Shown here: piece by piece, positions 16,989 to 25,223 of the stretch | How positions within the stretch are numbered: the first letter of the stretch is position 1 | How the letters are laid out: every line of letters starts with the position of its first letter | NCBI GenBank assembly: GCA_015654985.1 | Contig: JAATFW010000010.1 | Location: 1-33,538, forward strand | From: Sphingobacteriales bacterium | GTDB lineage: Bacteria > Bacteroidota > Bacteroidia > Sphingobacteriales > Sphingobacteriaceae | Reading direction: 5' to 3' | Length of the DNA stretch: 33,538 bases | The notes under the pieces: generated by a model | What the model saw: the letters and a program-made list of their open reading frames with translations, nothing else | The model's database searches: none | Told to the model about the DNA's origin: nothing | Translations under genes and position numbers: made by a program

Positions 16989-18370
16989 ATCGTTAATTCT
17001 GATGCTGAATAATATTTTAAATCTATAATACTTGAAGGAAGCGGACTAGAATTCCAGTGATTATGCAGGGCAAGGGCGGCGCCAATTGATGTCGCCTGAG
17101 CCACCGAGGCAGCAAAAACCTCCATTTCGGGAAATGCGACAGCCAGCAGATTCATATATACCGGATTCTTACTGAATCCTCCGTCAACAAATATACGCCT
17201 TACATCAGTGCCGTTCAGCACTAATTTTGTCGATTTTGTCTGCATTTTCAGCAAATCAATAATTAACTGGTGATAGGCTTCTTCCTTAGACGAGAAGGCG
17301 GAAAGATCGCGGTTTTCGAATCCGGAGGCGATGAGGTTATCAGAATGCCTTGAGGGTTCGATAATATCGCTGCCCGCCTGAAGCCGGGCGGCTGTTTCAG
17401 AATTATATTGTATCCGGTTATAAAACCCGGTTGCTGCATTAAAATGAGATGCTATTCTTTTACATTGCTGCTCATGTTCGTTTCCGGCGAACAAACGGGA
17501 GGCCTTTACAAAATCCTGCCGGAAGCTGATGTAACAAAGGCAATCGTTCTTCAGCTCTTCCTCAGTAAGCGGTGAAGAATTAAATGCATTTAAACTTACG
17601 CACCATGTACCGGTGGAAAGCAATACAAAAGGTTTCTGAAAGCTGGCAATAAAAGGAATGAAGGCAGCAGAGCTGTCGTGAAGACCTACTCCCGCAAAGC
17701 GCTTTCCACCCTCAACCGTCACTTCAAGTGCTGCATCTGAGGGATACAGAGGAGCAAGTTTCTCAACGATGCCCTCCTCCTTTACCCACTGGTGATAATC
17801 TCTTTTGGTAAAATCCCATAAACCCGTATGACAGCCAATACTTGTAATATCGCTGTATACTTTGCCTGTAATCAGATAGCTAAGATATTGCGGAAGGTGA
17901 AGCGAATATTTAATCTTTTTAAACAGTTCGGGCTTTTCATATTTTAACCGGTATAGCTGCATGCCTGAATTCAGGCTGCCAAGTACTGGCGAAGCGGTTT
18001 CGGCCGACACCTTTAATTCTCCGCCATACTGATCATAAAACTGCTTTTTCAGCTTTTCAGGGTAGGGCTTCAGATAATTATAAAGAGGGGTGACCGGATG
18101 ACCGTTTTCATCAATATGAACAAAACTGGCTCCATAAGCCGAAAAGTTGACGGCTTTCAGATCAAACTCCTTCAGCTTTGCCAACTCCTGAAGCCTTTCC
18201 CTGATCCAGGAGGAGAGAAGATTGAGGTCCTCGCAGGGATCACCATCTTCATCAGTTGTCTCTTCAAAACGGGCGGACCTTTCTAATACGATCTTATATT
18301 GTTCATTAAAGAAGAACACTTTCTTGTTGGTTTTCCCAACATCAAATACTGCTATAACCGGAATTGCCAT
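16985..18370 (-). CDS. rhaB: FGGY-family carbohydrate kinase, probable L-rhamnulose kinase
   Basis: 461 aa with the FGGY kinase architecture: N-terminal phosphate-binding VIAVFDVGKTNKKVFFF, a middle FGGY_N region (ITSIGCHTGLWDFTKRDYHQW), the glycine-rich LLSTGTWCVSLNAF and the C-terminal RRIFVDGGFSKNPVYMNLLAVAFP adenosine-binding part. On sequence alone fuculose, xylulose or rhamnulose kinase would be possible. The position between a RhaI isomerase and the downstream lut genes, together with RhaEW and RhaT, makes L-rhamnulose kinase (giving L-rhamnulose 1-phosphate) by far the best reading. Overlaps lutA by 4 nt. Confidence 0.83.
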   Translation of the reverse strand: MAIPVIAVFDVGKTNKKVFFFNEQYKIVLERSARFEETTDEDGDPCEDLNLLSSWIRERLQELAKLKEFDLKAVNFSAYGASFVHIDENGHPVTPLYNYLKPYPEKLKKQFYDQYGGELKVSAETASPVLGSLNSGMQLYRLKYEKPELFKKIKYSLHLPQYLSYLITGKVYSDITSIGCHTGLWDFTKRDYHQWVKEEGIVEKLAPLYPSDAALEVTVEGGKRFAGVGLHDSSAAFIPFIASFQKPFVLLSTGTWCVSLNAFNSSPLTEEELKNDCLCYISFRQDFVKASRLFAGNEHEQQCKRIASHFNAATGFYNRIQYNSETAARLQAGSDIIEPSRHSDNLIASGFENRDLSAFSSKEEAYHQLIIDLLKMQTKSTKLVLNGTDVRRIFVDGGFSKNPVYMNLLAVAFPEMEVFAASVAQATSIGAALALHNHWNSSPLPSSIIDLKYYSASELTI

Positions 18371-18379
18371 GTTAATTAG

Positions 18380-18459
18380 TTATGAGTGATGAGTTATGTG
18401 TTATGAGTGAAGCATGGATCTTATTCAGAAGCATTCATCACTCATAACCCATCATTCAT
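18380..18459. repeat. Inverted pair of degenerate 7-nt tandem arrays in the rhaI-rhaB spacer
   Basis: TATGAGT GATGAGT TATGTGT TATGAGT (18381-18408) faces CATTCAT CACTCAT AACCCAT CATTCAT (18432-18459). The two arrays are reverse complements in register: TTATGAGTGATGA (18380-18392) pairs perfectly over 13 bp with TCATCACTCATAA (18435-18447). The fold would lie between rhaI and the kinase gene in the operon mRNA and could act as a stabiliser, processing site or attenuator; the sequence alone does not decide. Confidence 0.75.
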
Positions 18460-18465
18460 CACTGC

Positions 18466-19740
18466 TTATAGTCCTGTCGCTACTGTCTTCAACCCTCTCT
18501 CGCCGATTAACTTTTCTCTCACTTTCAGTTCCCTGAACAGTTGAACGGGATTAATAGCGGCGTTACTGCGTAACCGGGCCTCAGATACCAGGGGACGTAC
18601 ATCTGTGCGGAAGGCACTCTGAAGAATTTCCTGGCAGCGCACCACATCGTTTTCCTGACGGGCCTGCTCCAATGCTGCGGTATCAACCAGAAGTGCCTGG
18701 GCATAAGCGATCATAATGGCTTCTACAGACTGCAGCAGATCTTCGAGCGGATCTTTTACATTATGTGAGGCATCGATCATCCAGCCTAAGCCTGTTGCAT
18801 GATCTATTCCTTTGGCATCCATTCCTGCCACCAGTTCATTAAAGATCAGGAACAACTGGTAGGGTTTTATACTTCCGGCGGTAAGGTCGTCATCACCGTA
18901 TTTTGAATCGTTAAAGTGGAAACCACCAAGCTTGCCTTCCATCAGCAGCAAAGAAACGATCTGCTCGATATTGGCATTGGGTAAGTGATGACCAAGATCT
19001 ACAAGAGTATACGCTTTAGGCCCAAGTTTGCTGGTGAACAACAAAGATTGCCCCCAATCTCCCACTGTTGTAGAATAGAAATTAGGCTCAAAGGCTTTAT
19101 ATTCAACAAATATCTTCCAGTCGTCGGGTAAAGCCGCATATACTTCCTGCAGGCTTTCAAGAGTATTCTGGAATGCCTTTCTGAAGTTTAGCTGACCGGG
19201 GAAGCATGATCCGTCTGAAAGCCACACGGTGAGGGATTTTGACCCCAGCTCAATTCCGTGCCTTATCACTTCTATATTATGGTCCACTGCCTGCTTACGC
19301 ACTGCCCTATCCACATGCTGCATGGAACCAAACTTATAGCTGAGTTCCTGTCCCGGCTGATCCTTAAAAGTATTGGAATTCATGGCGTCGAAACGCAGTC
19401 CATATTGCGCGGCAAGCACCTTTACAGACTGTGCATTTTCAGGAATATCCCAGGGAATATGGAGAGAAATGGCGCCGCTCGATTGGTTTAACTGGTGCAT
19501 CAACCCTATATCTTCCATTTTTTCCTCCAGGCTTCGCGGCTCGCCGCCGCCGGAGAATCTTCCAAAGCGCGTACCTCCGGTACCTAATGCCCAGCTTGGG
19601 ATAGCAATCTGAAACTTTATTAAGTTCTGAATAATTTCTTCTGCACGGGAAATATCCTGTGCCAGGAATTCGAATCTGCGCTGATGGCCCTGAGATAAAC
19701 TCCTGTTGTGCTCATCAATCTGATACCTTTCGATTTTCAT
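18466..19740 (-). CDS. rhaI: L-rhamnose isomerase, RhaI (Pseudomonas stutzeri) type
   Basis: 424 aa, a TIM-barrel of the xylose-isomerase-like superfamily. The catalytic and metal residues known from the P. stutzeri enzyme line up with a constant offset of six: Glu213 (VEYKAFEP), Asp248 and His251 (LVDLGHH), His275 (GGFHFNDSKYG), and Asp283 and Asp285 (GDDDLTAGS). Asp323 (MIDASHNVKDP) is the likely further ligand. It interconverts L-rhamnose and L-rhamnulose with Mn2+ or similar. RhaI is the non-orthologous alternative to E. coli RhaA and the usual form in Bacteroidota. It sits between rhaEW and the kinase gene in the rha-lut operon. Confidence 0.95.
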   Translation of the reverse strand: MKIERYQIDEHNRSLSQGHQRRFEFLAQDISRAEEIIQNLIKFQIAIPSWALGTGGTRFGRFSGGGEPRSLEEKMEDIGLMHQLNQSSGAISLHIPWDIPENAQSVKVLAAQYGLRFDAMNSNTFKDQPGQELSYKFGSMQHVDRAVRKQAVDHNIEVIRHGIELGSKSLTVWLSDGSCFPGQLNFRKAFQNTLESLQEVYAALPDDWKIFVEYKAFEPNFYSTTVGDWGQSLLFTSKLGPKAYTLVDLGHHLPNANIEQIVSLLLMEGKLGGFHFNDSKYGDDDLTAGSIKPYQLFLIFNELVAGMDAKGIDHATGLGWMIDASHNVKDPLEDLLQSVEAIMIAYAQALLVDTAALEQARQENDVVRCQEILQSAFRTDVRPLVSEARLRSNAAINPVQLFRELKVREKLIGERGLKTVATGL

Positions 19741-19864
19741 CTGTTTACTATTTATTTTTCAGTAGTGATGAAGCGATCATGAGAACTCTATCCGTCCGGA
19801 TTTGTGAACTTCTGTAAATGCTCATGACCGTTTCATTTTTATTATTGGTTATATCATTCTTTTT

Positions 19865-21982
19865 TTACCTGACAAAAGCCATTGCAACACCCCCGTCTAC
19901 ATTCAGCACATTGCCTGTCGACTTATCCATTAATCCCCCCACAAATGTAAAACAAGCGTTGGCTATGTCTTCAGGAAGAATGATCTGGTTCAGCAAAGTA
20001 CGTTTTGCATAATAAGCCGGGAGCTCGGAAACAGCAACGCCATAAGCTTTTGCTCTTCCTTCTGCCCAGCCGCTTTCCCAGATCTTACTGTCGGATATTA
20101 CAGCATCCGGATTTACTACATTGACGCGGATCCCATCCTTGCCTAACTCAGCAGCATTTAAACGGCTTAAATGTAACTGGGCTGCTTTGGCTGAGCCATA
20201 AGCTGCGTTATTGGGTCCTGAAACCAGGGCATTCTTACTTACAATATTCAATACGTCTCCTCCAAGGGCCTGTTTCCGCATTATTTCAATGCCCTTTTGT
20301 GTTACCAGGAACTGCCCTTTTACAAGTACATCATATAAAAGGTCCCAGTCTTTCTCCGTATGTTCCTCAATTGGTTTCGAGATGGAAAGACCGGCACAAT
20401 TGACAACAATGTCAACCCCTCCGAAAGCAAGTGCTGCTTCATCAAAGGCTGCTTTGATCTTACCTGTATCGGTAACATCTAAAAGCACTGCTGAAAAGGC
20501 ATCTTTACCGTAATGACCGTTGAAGTCAGTTTTAGCGGAATCCAGACGACCGGCATCATTATCATTGATAACCACGCAGGCACCTTCTTCAATGAACTTT
20601 TTGGCAATTGCTTTTCCGATTCCGCCGGCGCTTCCCGTTACAAGGGCTATTCTTCCCGACAATGGCTTTGGCTTTGGCATCCGCTGAAGCTTTGCTTCCT
20701 CGAGTAACCAATATTCTATATCGAATGCTTCCTGGCGGGGAAGAGAAGTATACTCTGAAATTGCCTCCGCCCCCTTCATTACATTAATAGCATTCGTATA
20801 GAACTCTGCGGCAACCCTCGCTGTCTGTTTGTCCTTGGAAAAAGTAAACATTCCTATTCCAGGGTAAAGAATTACAACGGGATTGGAATCGCGGATAGCA
20901 GGGCTATTTTCATGTTTACAGCTTTCATAGTACCCGGTATACATTTTCCGGTATGCTTCGAAGGCCGGCGCCAGTTTTTCCTTCAGTAGTTTCACATCTG
21001 AAAGATCAGCATCAGGCTCAAGCTCTAATACAAGAGGGCTGATCTTGGTGCGAAGGAAGTGGTCGGGACAACTGGTGCCCAGAGGGGCAAGCCTGCCAAG
21101 ATCATTAGAGTTAATAAATTCAAGCACCCGTACATCATCTGTAAAATGGCCTGCCATGTGCCGTTCGCTGGAACAGAATCCCCTTAATACAGGAGCAATG
21201 GCGGCCGCCTGTTTTCTGCGTGTTTCGGGATCCGAGCTTTCAATACGCTGTCCTCCAAACACAGGGCCTTTTTTTCCGTAGTTCTGTTCAAGATATTCGG
21301 CACAGGCTTCAATTACTTCAAGGCTGTTTACGTAACAGTCATAAGCAGTATCTCCCCAGGTAAACAATCCGTGAGAACCGAGCATTATTCCGCGGATACC
21401 AGGATTTTCTTCGAGACAGCGTCTTAGCTGCAGTCCAAGATCAAAACCCGGCCTTTGCCAGTCTACCCATCCGATAGCTCCTTCAAATAATTCTTCTGTG
21501 ATCTTCTTCCCGTCTTTTGCTGCTGCGATAGCAATAGCGGCATCAGGATGCAGGTGGTCTATATGCTTAAATGGTAAAAACCCATGTAATGGGGTATCGA
21601 TAGAGGGAGCTTTGGATTTAAGATCATAAATACAATGATTGAAAAGCTCAACCATTTCGTCTTCGTGCTCAATCCCCCGGTAAACATTTTCGAGGTTTCT
21701 CAGCCTTTCAACATATAATCCGGCAAGGCCGCTTCTTTTTAATGTTCCGATATCTCCCCCCGAGCCCTTAATCCACATTACTTCGGTTTCTGCTCCGGTT
21801 AAGGGATCTTTTTCAATAGTTTTACAGGAGGTATTCCCACCACCGTAGTTAGTAAGACGCAAATCGGCCCCAAGCAAATTTGAGCGGTAGATCAGCAAAG
21901 CTACCTCATCGCCTTCCAGGCGGGCAGCATCTGCTTCATTCCATAGATAATTGACGTGTTTAAAATCTGTTACAATTGACAT
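19865..21982 (-). CDS. rhaEW: Bifunctional L-rhamnulose-1-phosphate aldolase / L-lactaldehyde dehydrogenase
   Basis: 705 aa fusion. The N-terminal class II aldolase/adducin domain (about 1-400) shows NLLGADLRLTNYGGGNTS, zinc-binding histidines in THE segment DTPLHGFLPFKHIDHLHPDA, and GSHGLFTWGD. The C-terminal short-chain dehydrogenase domain (about 440-705) shows the NAD site VTGSAGGIGKAIA, VNCAGLS, the catalytic Tyr-Lys in AAYGSAKAA and VNPDAV. The aldolase half splits L-rhamnulose 1-phosphate to DHAP and L-lactaldehyde. The dehydrogenase half oxidises lactaldehyde to L-lactate, which LutABC then uses. It is often annotated simply as bifunctional aldolase/short-chain dehydrogenase. It is 23 nt downstream of rhaT. 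Confidence 0.94.
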   Translation of the reverse strand: MSIVTDFKHVNYLWNEADAARLEGDEVALLIYRSNLLGADLRLTNYGGGNTSCKTIEKDPLTGAETEVMWIKGSGGDIGTLKRSGLAGLYVERLRNLENVYRGIEHEDEMVELFNHCIYDLKSKAPSIDTPLHGFLPFKHIDHLHPDAAIAIAAAKDGKKITEELFEGAIGWVDWQRPGFDLGLQLRRCLEENPGIRGIMLGSHGLFTWGDTAYDCYVNSLEVIEACAEYLEQNYGKKGPVFGGQRIESSDPETRRKQAAAIAPVLRGFCSSERHMAGHFTDDVRVLEFINSNDLGRLAPLGTSCPDHFLRTKISPLVLELEPDADLSDVKLLKEKLAPAFEAYRKMYTGYYESCKHENSPAIRDSNPVVILYPGIGMFTFSKDKQTARVAAEFYTNAINVMKGAEAISEYTSLPRQEAFDIEYWLLEEAKLQRMPKPKPLSGRIALVTGSAGGIGKAIAKKFIEEGACVVINDNDAGRLDSAKTDFNGHYGKDAFSAVLLDVTDTGKIKAAFDEAALAFGGVDIVVNCAGLSISKPIEEHTEKDWDLLYDVLVKGQFLVTQKGIEIMRKQALGGDVLNIVSKNALVSGPNNAAYGSAKAAQLHLSRLNAAELGKDGIRVNVVNPDAVISDSKIWESGWAEGRAKAYGVAVSELPAYYAKRTLLNQIILPEDIANACFTFVGGLMDKSTGNVLNVDGGVAMAFVR

Positions 21983-22005
21983 ATATTCTCCAATTTTGGT
22001 ATTTA

Positions 22006-23082
22006 CTATTTTAATGAATTACCATACCCGACAATGAGTACTGATAATGTAATAACGAGTATTCCGGCAACCACCATACCATAGGTTTTACGGCTTACCG
22101 ATTTCCATTCCTTTAACACTAATCCCCAGATATTAGCTACCAGTATAATGAAAGCCATGTGAAGGATCCAGGAGCTCGCTCCGTTACCAAGCTTGCTCTC
22201 TCCCATTCCATAAAAAAAGAACTGCAGGAACCAGGTGGTGCCGGCAAGCGCACAAAAAATAATATTGCGAAGGATAGGCGTCTTTTTATTGGTATAATCC
22301 CCGAAGGTTTTATTTCTCGCATTCAATATCATGCACCAGATCAGGTTGGTGGTTAAGCCGCCCCAAAGTACTATTATATAGGTAACGTTATTCTGAAACA
22401 GAAACTCTCCCTGGCCGGAATGAGTGCTCTTCCAGATAGCATTGGCTACTTCGGCCATCGGCTTCCCGGCTTCCAGTCCGTAATTAAAGCAGGCGCTTAA
22501 CACACCCGAAATAATTGAAACAACTAATCCAAGGGTGATATTAAATTCTTTATTGCCGGTCTCGCGTTCATGCTGCGAAAGTTCTTTCTCCTTCATGGTG
22601 CCTGCCTTCCCGCAGATAATGATCCCGATAATACATACCACTATTCCAAGTAATACCAGTTGTCCCCACTGGGTATGTAATAACATGGAAAAGGTATCTT
22701 TCCCTTTCTGAGGAAAAAAGTCGTAATAAACAGAAGGAATGAGCGCTCCGAAAACAGAACACAGACCAAGAATAATTGAGCTTCCCAGTGAAACACCAAG
22801 ATATCGGACGCCGAGGCCATAAGTCAATCCGCCGATTCCCCAAAGCACCCCGAAGAAATAGGTAAGCCAGAGAATATTTCCGTTTGTTCCTTTAATAATA
22901 TCAGCAAATCCCGGAATAGTAAGATAAGCAGCAAGGGGGGGAACGATAAGCCAGGAAAAGATTCCGCCTACAATCCAATAACTCTCCCATGCCCATCCTT
23001 TAACTTTTTTATAGGGAATGTAAAAACTGCCTGAGGCAAAGCCTCCGATAAAATGAAAAATTACTCCAAAGATTACTTGCAT
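22006..23082 (-). CDS. rhaT: L-rhamnose/proton symporter RhaT
   Basis: 358 aa with about ten transmembrane segments. The N-terminus matches the RhaT family closely: GVIFHFIGGFASGSFYIPYK, then VKGWAWESYWIVGGIFSWLI. Other segments include GIGGLTYGLGVRYLGVSLGSS and YGMGESKLGNGASSWILHMAF. It imports L-rhamnose across the inner membrane with protons. It is the first gene of the rha-lut operon; its upstream region carries two CATGACAG direct repeats and a -7-like box, and a terminator of the preceding gene isolates the operon from the copper cluster. Confidence 0.95.
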   Translation of the reverse strand: MQVIFGVIFHFIGGFASGSFYIPYKKVKGWAWESYWIVGGIFSWLIVPPLAAYLTIPGFADIIKGTNGNILWLTYFFGVLWGIGGLTYGLGVRYLGVSLGSSIILGLCSVFGALIPSVYYDFFPQKGKDTFSMLLHTQWGQLVLLGIVVCIIGIIICGKAGTMKEKELSQHERETGNKEFNITLGLVVSIISGVLSACFNYGLEAGKPMAEVANAIWKSTHSGQGEFLFQNNVTYIIVLWGGLTTNLIWCMILNARNKTFGDYTNKKTPILRNIIFCALAGTTWFLQFFFYGMGESKLGNGASSWILHMAFIILVANIWGLVLKEWKSVSRKTYGMVVAGILVITLSVLIVGYGNSLK

Positions 23083-23115
23083 GGATCAGGAAATTATAAT
23101 TGTTGTTATGGAGGC

Positions 23116-23161
23116 CTAAAATAAAAAAGTGAAATTTCTAATCTGTCATGTACTGTCATGG
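23116..23161 (-). promoter_or_regulatory. Putative promoter/operator of the rha-lut operon
   Basis: In transcript orientation CATGACAGTACATGACAG contains CATGACAG twice with a 10-nt period (23160-23153 and 23150-23143). Counting from the position equivalent to the -33 triplet, 20 nt lead to TATTTTAG (23123-23116), the same -7 variant as at 4556-4563. The core GACAGTACA is shared with the element before the ECF sigma gene. Such 10-nt direct repeats overlapping the -33 region suit an activator of the AraC class, but no regulator gene is in the window. Confidence 0.5.
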
Positions 23162-23256
23162 GAATTAAGGGAAAATCTCAAAACAAACAAGGCCGGTAAA
23201 AAGCGGAGGGAGGCTTAGCTGGCATATACGGCAAAAAGGAACAGGAAGGTATTGCT

Positions 23257-23290
23257 AAAAAAGCAGGAAAAGCGCTTTGGCGCTTTTTCC
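23257..23290 (-). terminator. Intrinsic terminator after the DUF3347 gene
   Basis: In transcript orientation GGAAAAAGCGC-CAAA-GCGCTTTTCC (one bulged base) is followed by TGCTTTTTT, 11 nt after the stop codon at 23301. It separates the copper cluster from the rhamnose operon. Confidence 0.85.
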
Positions 23291-23300
23291 TTTCGAATAG

Positions 23301-23834
23301 TTATTTGATTTCTTCTACCACACGTCCGCAACTTAACATATCATCGCCGTAATAAGGGTTTTTGATCGTCGTTTCACTTGCAAGCCAATCGCCATCGGCC
23401 ATAGGGCAGTGCTGTCTGTAGACAGTGCCACTGGTAAGCTTAGTTGTTTTTATTACTTTTTCAACCTCTGCTGTCAGTGCACTTAAAGATGCTCTCTGTT
23501 CATCTATTGAACCGGCACCGGCAATTTTACCGGCCAGACCGGCACCCGTAGCATTACCGGCAGCAGTTAAAGCGCTTTGCAATGCTGCAGCGCCAGCCTT
23601 TGCTTCTTTAACATCCGCATTGATCAATGCATTTTTTACATGGATATAATGATCGTATACAGTCTTTACCTTGGCATCCTTAAATTCAGGGCCAACCGCT
23701 TTAGCTGCAGCCTGTCTGCTTTCAGAATGCTTCATCTGATGTTTGGCCCCGTCAGAAGAGCAGGCCATCACTATTGTAAAAATTAAAATTAAACTGCCTG
23801 CTAAAAGGCTTTTTATTCCTGGATTTTTCTTCAT
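23301..23834 (-). CDS. DUF3347-type lipoprotein of the copper cluster
   Basis: 177 aa. The signal peptide ends in a lipobox-like LIFTIVMAC. The helical middle (VKTVYDHYIHVKNALINADVKEAK) and the C-terminal motif TVYRQHCPMADGDWLASETTIKNPYYGDDMLSCG match the DUF3347 family, which is recurrently encoded with CusB-type adaptors in Bacteroidota. The conserved Cys/Met/His in HCPMA and DMLSCG could bind metal (inference; the molecular function of the family is not established). It follows the adaptor gene after 184 nt containing a possible promoter of its own, and ends at a strong terminator. Confidence 0.82.
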   Translation of the reverse strand: MKKNPGIKSLLAGSLILIFTIVMACSSDGAKHQMKHSESRQAAAKAVGPEFKDAKVKTVYDHYIHVKNALINADVKEAKAGAAALQSALTAAGNATGAGLAGKIAGAGSIDEQRASLSALTAEVEKVIKTTKLTSGTVYRQHCPMADGDWLASETTIKNPYYGDDMLSCGRVVEEIK

Positions 23835-23875
23835 GATTACTGATTTTAATTAGGAACCGGGCTTTACATACAAAA

Positions 23876-23883
23876 CAAATTTA
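23876..23883 (-). promoter_or_regulatory. Possible -7 box of the DUF3347 gene
   Basis: TAAATTTG in transcript orientation matches TAnnTTTG exactly, about 42 nt before the start codon. No TTG lies at the right distance upstream, so the assignment is weak. Confidence 0.35.
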
Positions 23884-24018
23884 TGCTTTATTTCTACCTG
23901 ATTCACGTACCTGTTATTTTTTGTTTTTCTATTTTTCTTTATTTCCGGAACCGGTGGGCTACTTCGCCTGTCATCGCCTTTCTTCTCACCTTCATTCTTA
24001 TTCTCTTTAACTTATCAC

Positions 24019-25221
24019 TTAATGATTATGCCCGGCCATAGGATCGGAGCCTTTCTTAAGAATATATTCAGAGGATAATAAATATCCTCCACTGACCACC
24101 ACCTCTCTGACACCTTCCAAACCAGAAGAGATCATGATCTTGCTGTCGTCTTCCGCACCGGTAGTAACCATTCTGGATGCGAATGTATTTTTGCCTGTTT
24201 TCACCCAAACCTGTGCTCCTTTACCATCCCTGATTACGGCATCAAGCGGCAAAGCAATCCCGCTTTTGATTTTTGCGGAAGATAACAGGACGGTGGCCTG
24301 CATCCCTGCCTGATAACTGCCGTTATTGGTGATAGGAGCCCTTACCTTAAGGATCTGACCGGAAGGATCAAGCTGCGGAGAAATAAAGTCAAGCCTGACC
24401 GTTTGCTCCTCCGGGAAGCCATTGATCCTGACTTTTACGGATTGCCCCGCTTTTACTTCTCCGGCTTCTTCCGGATAAACATCGGCTTCCACCCATAGCT
24501 GACTGAAGTTTTCAAGTGTGAGTACCGGCGAACCTTCGGAAATATACTGGCCTTCGGAAACGCTGATCTCATTGACTATACCTGATGAGGGAGCCCTCAC
24601 TGACACCAGCGGCGGGTGGGTACCTGATTTGGAGAGAGCCGCTATCTGAGCGTCTGAATAACCATATAAACGAAGCTTGTTTCTTGCTGCATCTCTCAGG
24701 GTCGCATAGATCTTTTCGCCGGGGAATGCCGATACCTGCTTTTGCTGCAAAAGATAATCCTGCTGAAGAGTCTGCATTTCTTCACTGTAAATCTGAAAAA
24801 GCACCTGGCCTTTGGTTACCGGAACCCCCGTTTCTTTTACATATAATTTCTCAATACGGCCGGCATATCTTGACGAGATAACATCCGTCAGCTTTGTATT
24901 AGTGACGAGCCGTCCATTGAGGGTTTTTGAGGTATTGAAGCCCCCGGCTGCAATCTCTATCGTTCTAATATTTGCGAGCTGAATCTGGCTTTCGCTCAGG
25001 GTAAGCTCGTTTTTACCCCCTGCAGACGTTACCGGAACCAGCTCCATACCACATATCGGACAGTTGCCTGGTTTGTCTTTCAGGATCTGGGGGTGCATTG
25101 GGCAGGTATACTTCAGAGCTCCTGCTGCTGCTGATTTATTTCTATCTTTACAGGAGGTAAATAACAGGGATGGCGCCAGGGCAATCATCGCTATGCTGAA
25201 TATAAATTTTTTCCTTTCCAT
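24019..25221 (-). CDS. CusB-type periplasmic adaptor with heavy-metal-binding domain (second copy in operon)
   Basis: The ORF track starts at 25278, within the previous gene, but the Met at 25221 gives a lipoprotein signal, MERKKFIFSIAMIALAPSLLFTSC (Cys24), 2 nt after the upstream stop. The resulting 400 aa carries an N-terminal heavy-metal-binding domain (about 36-63, YTCPMHPQILKDKPGNCPIC then GMELVPV). A membrane-fusion-protein fold follows: barrel-sandwich segments (GRIEKLYVKETGVPVTKGQV, VRAPSSGIVNEISVSEGQYI), a helical hairpin and a beta-barrel (VEADVYPEEAGEVKAGQSVKV). It links the RND pump to the outer-membrane channel and probably delivers Cu+/Ag+. The C-terminus DPMAGHNH is Met/His-rich. 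Confidence 0.9.
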   Translation of the reverse strand: MERKKFIFSIAMIALAPSLLFTSCKDRNKSAAAGALKYTCPMHPQILKDKPGNCPICGMELVPVTSAGGKNELTLSESQIQLANIRTIEIAAGGFNTSKTLNGRLVTNTKLTDVISSRYAGRIEKLYVKETGVPVTKGQVLFQIYSEEMQTLQQDYLLQQKQVSAFPGEKIYATLRDAARNKLRLYGYSDAQIAALSKSGTHPPLVSVRAPSSGIVNEISVSEGQYISEGSPVLTLENFSQLWVEADVYPEEAGEVKAGQSVKVRINGFPEEQTVRLDFISPQLDPSGQILKVRAPITNNGSYQAGMQATVLLSSAKIKSGIALPLDAVIRDGKGAQVWVKTGKNTFASRMVTTGAEDDSKIMISSGLEGVREVVVSGGYLLSSEYILKKGSDPMAGHNH

Positions 25222-25223
25222 GT

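Noticed and set aside
18380-18459. CRISPR-like array
   Set aside because: The units are only 7 nt, degenerate and contiguous without spacers; no cas genes are present.
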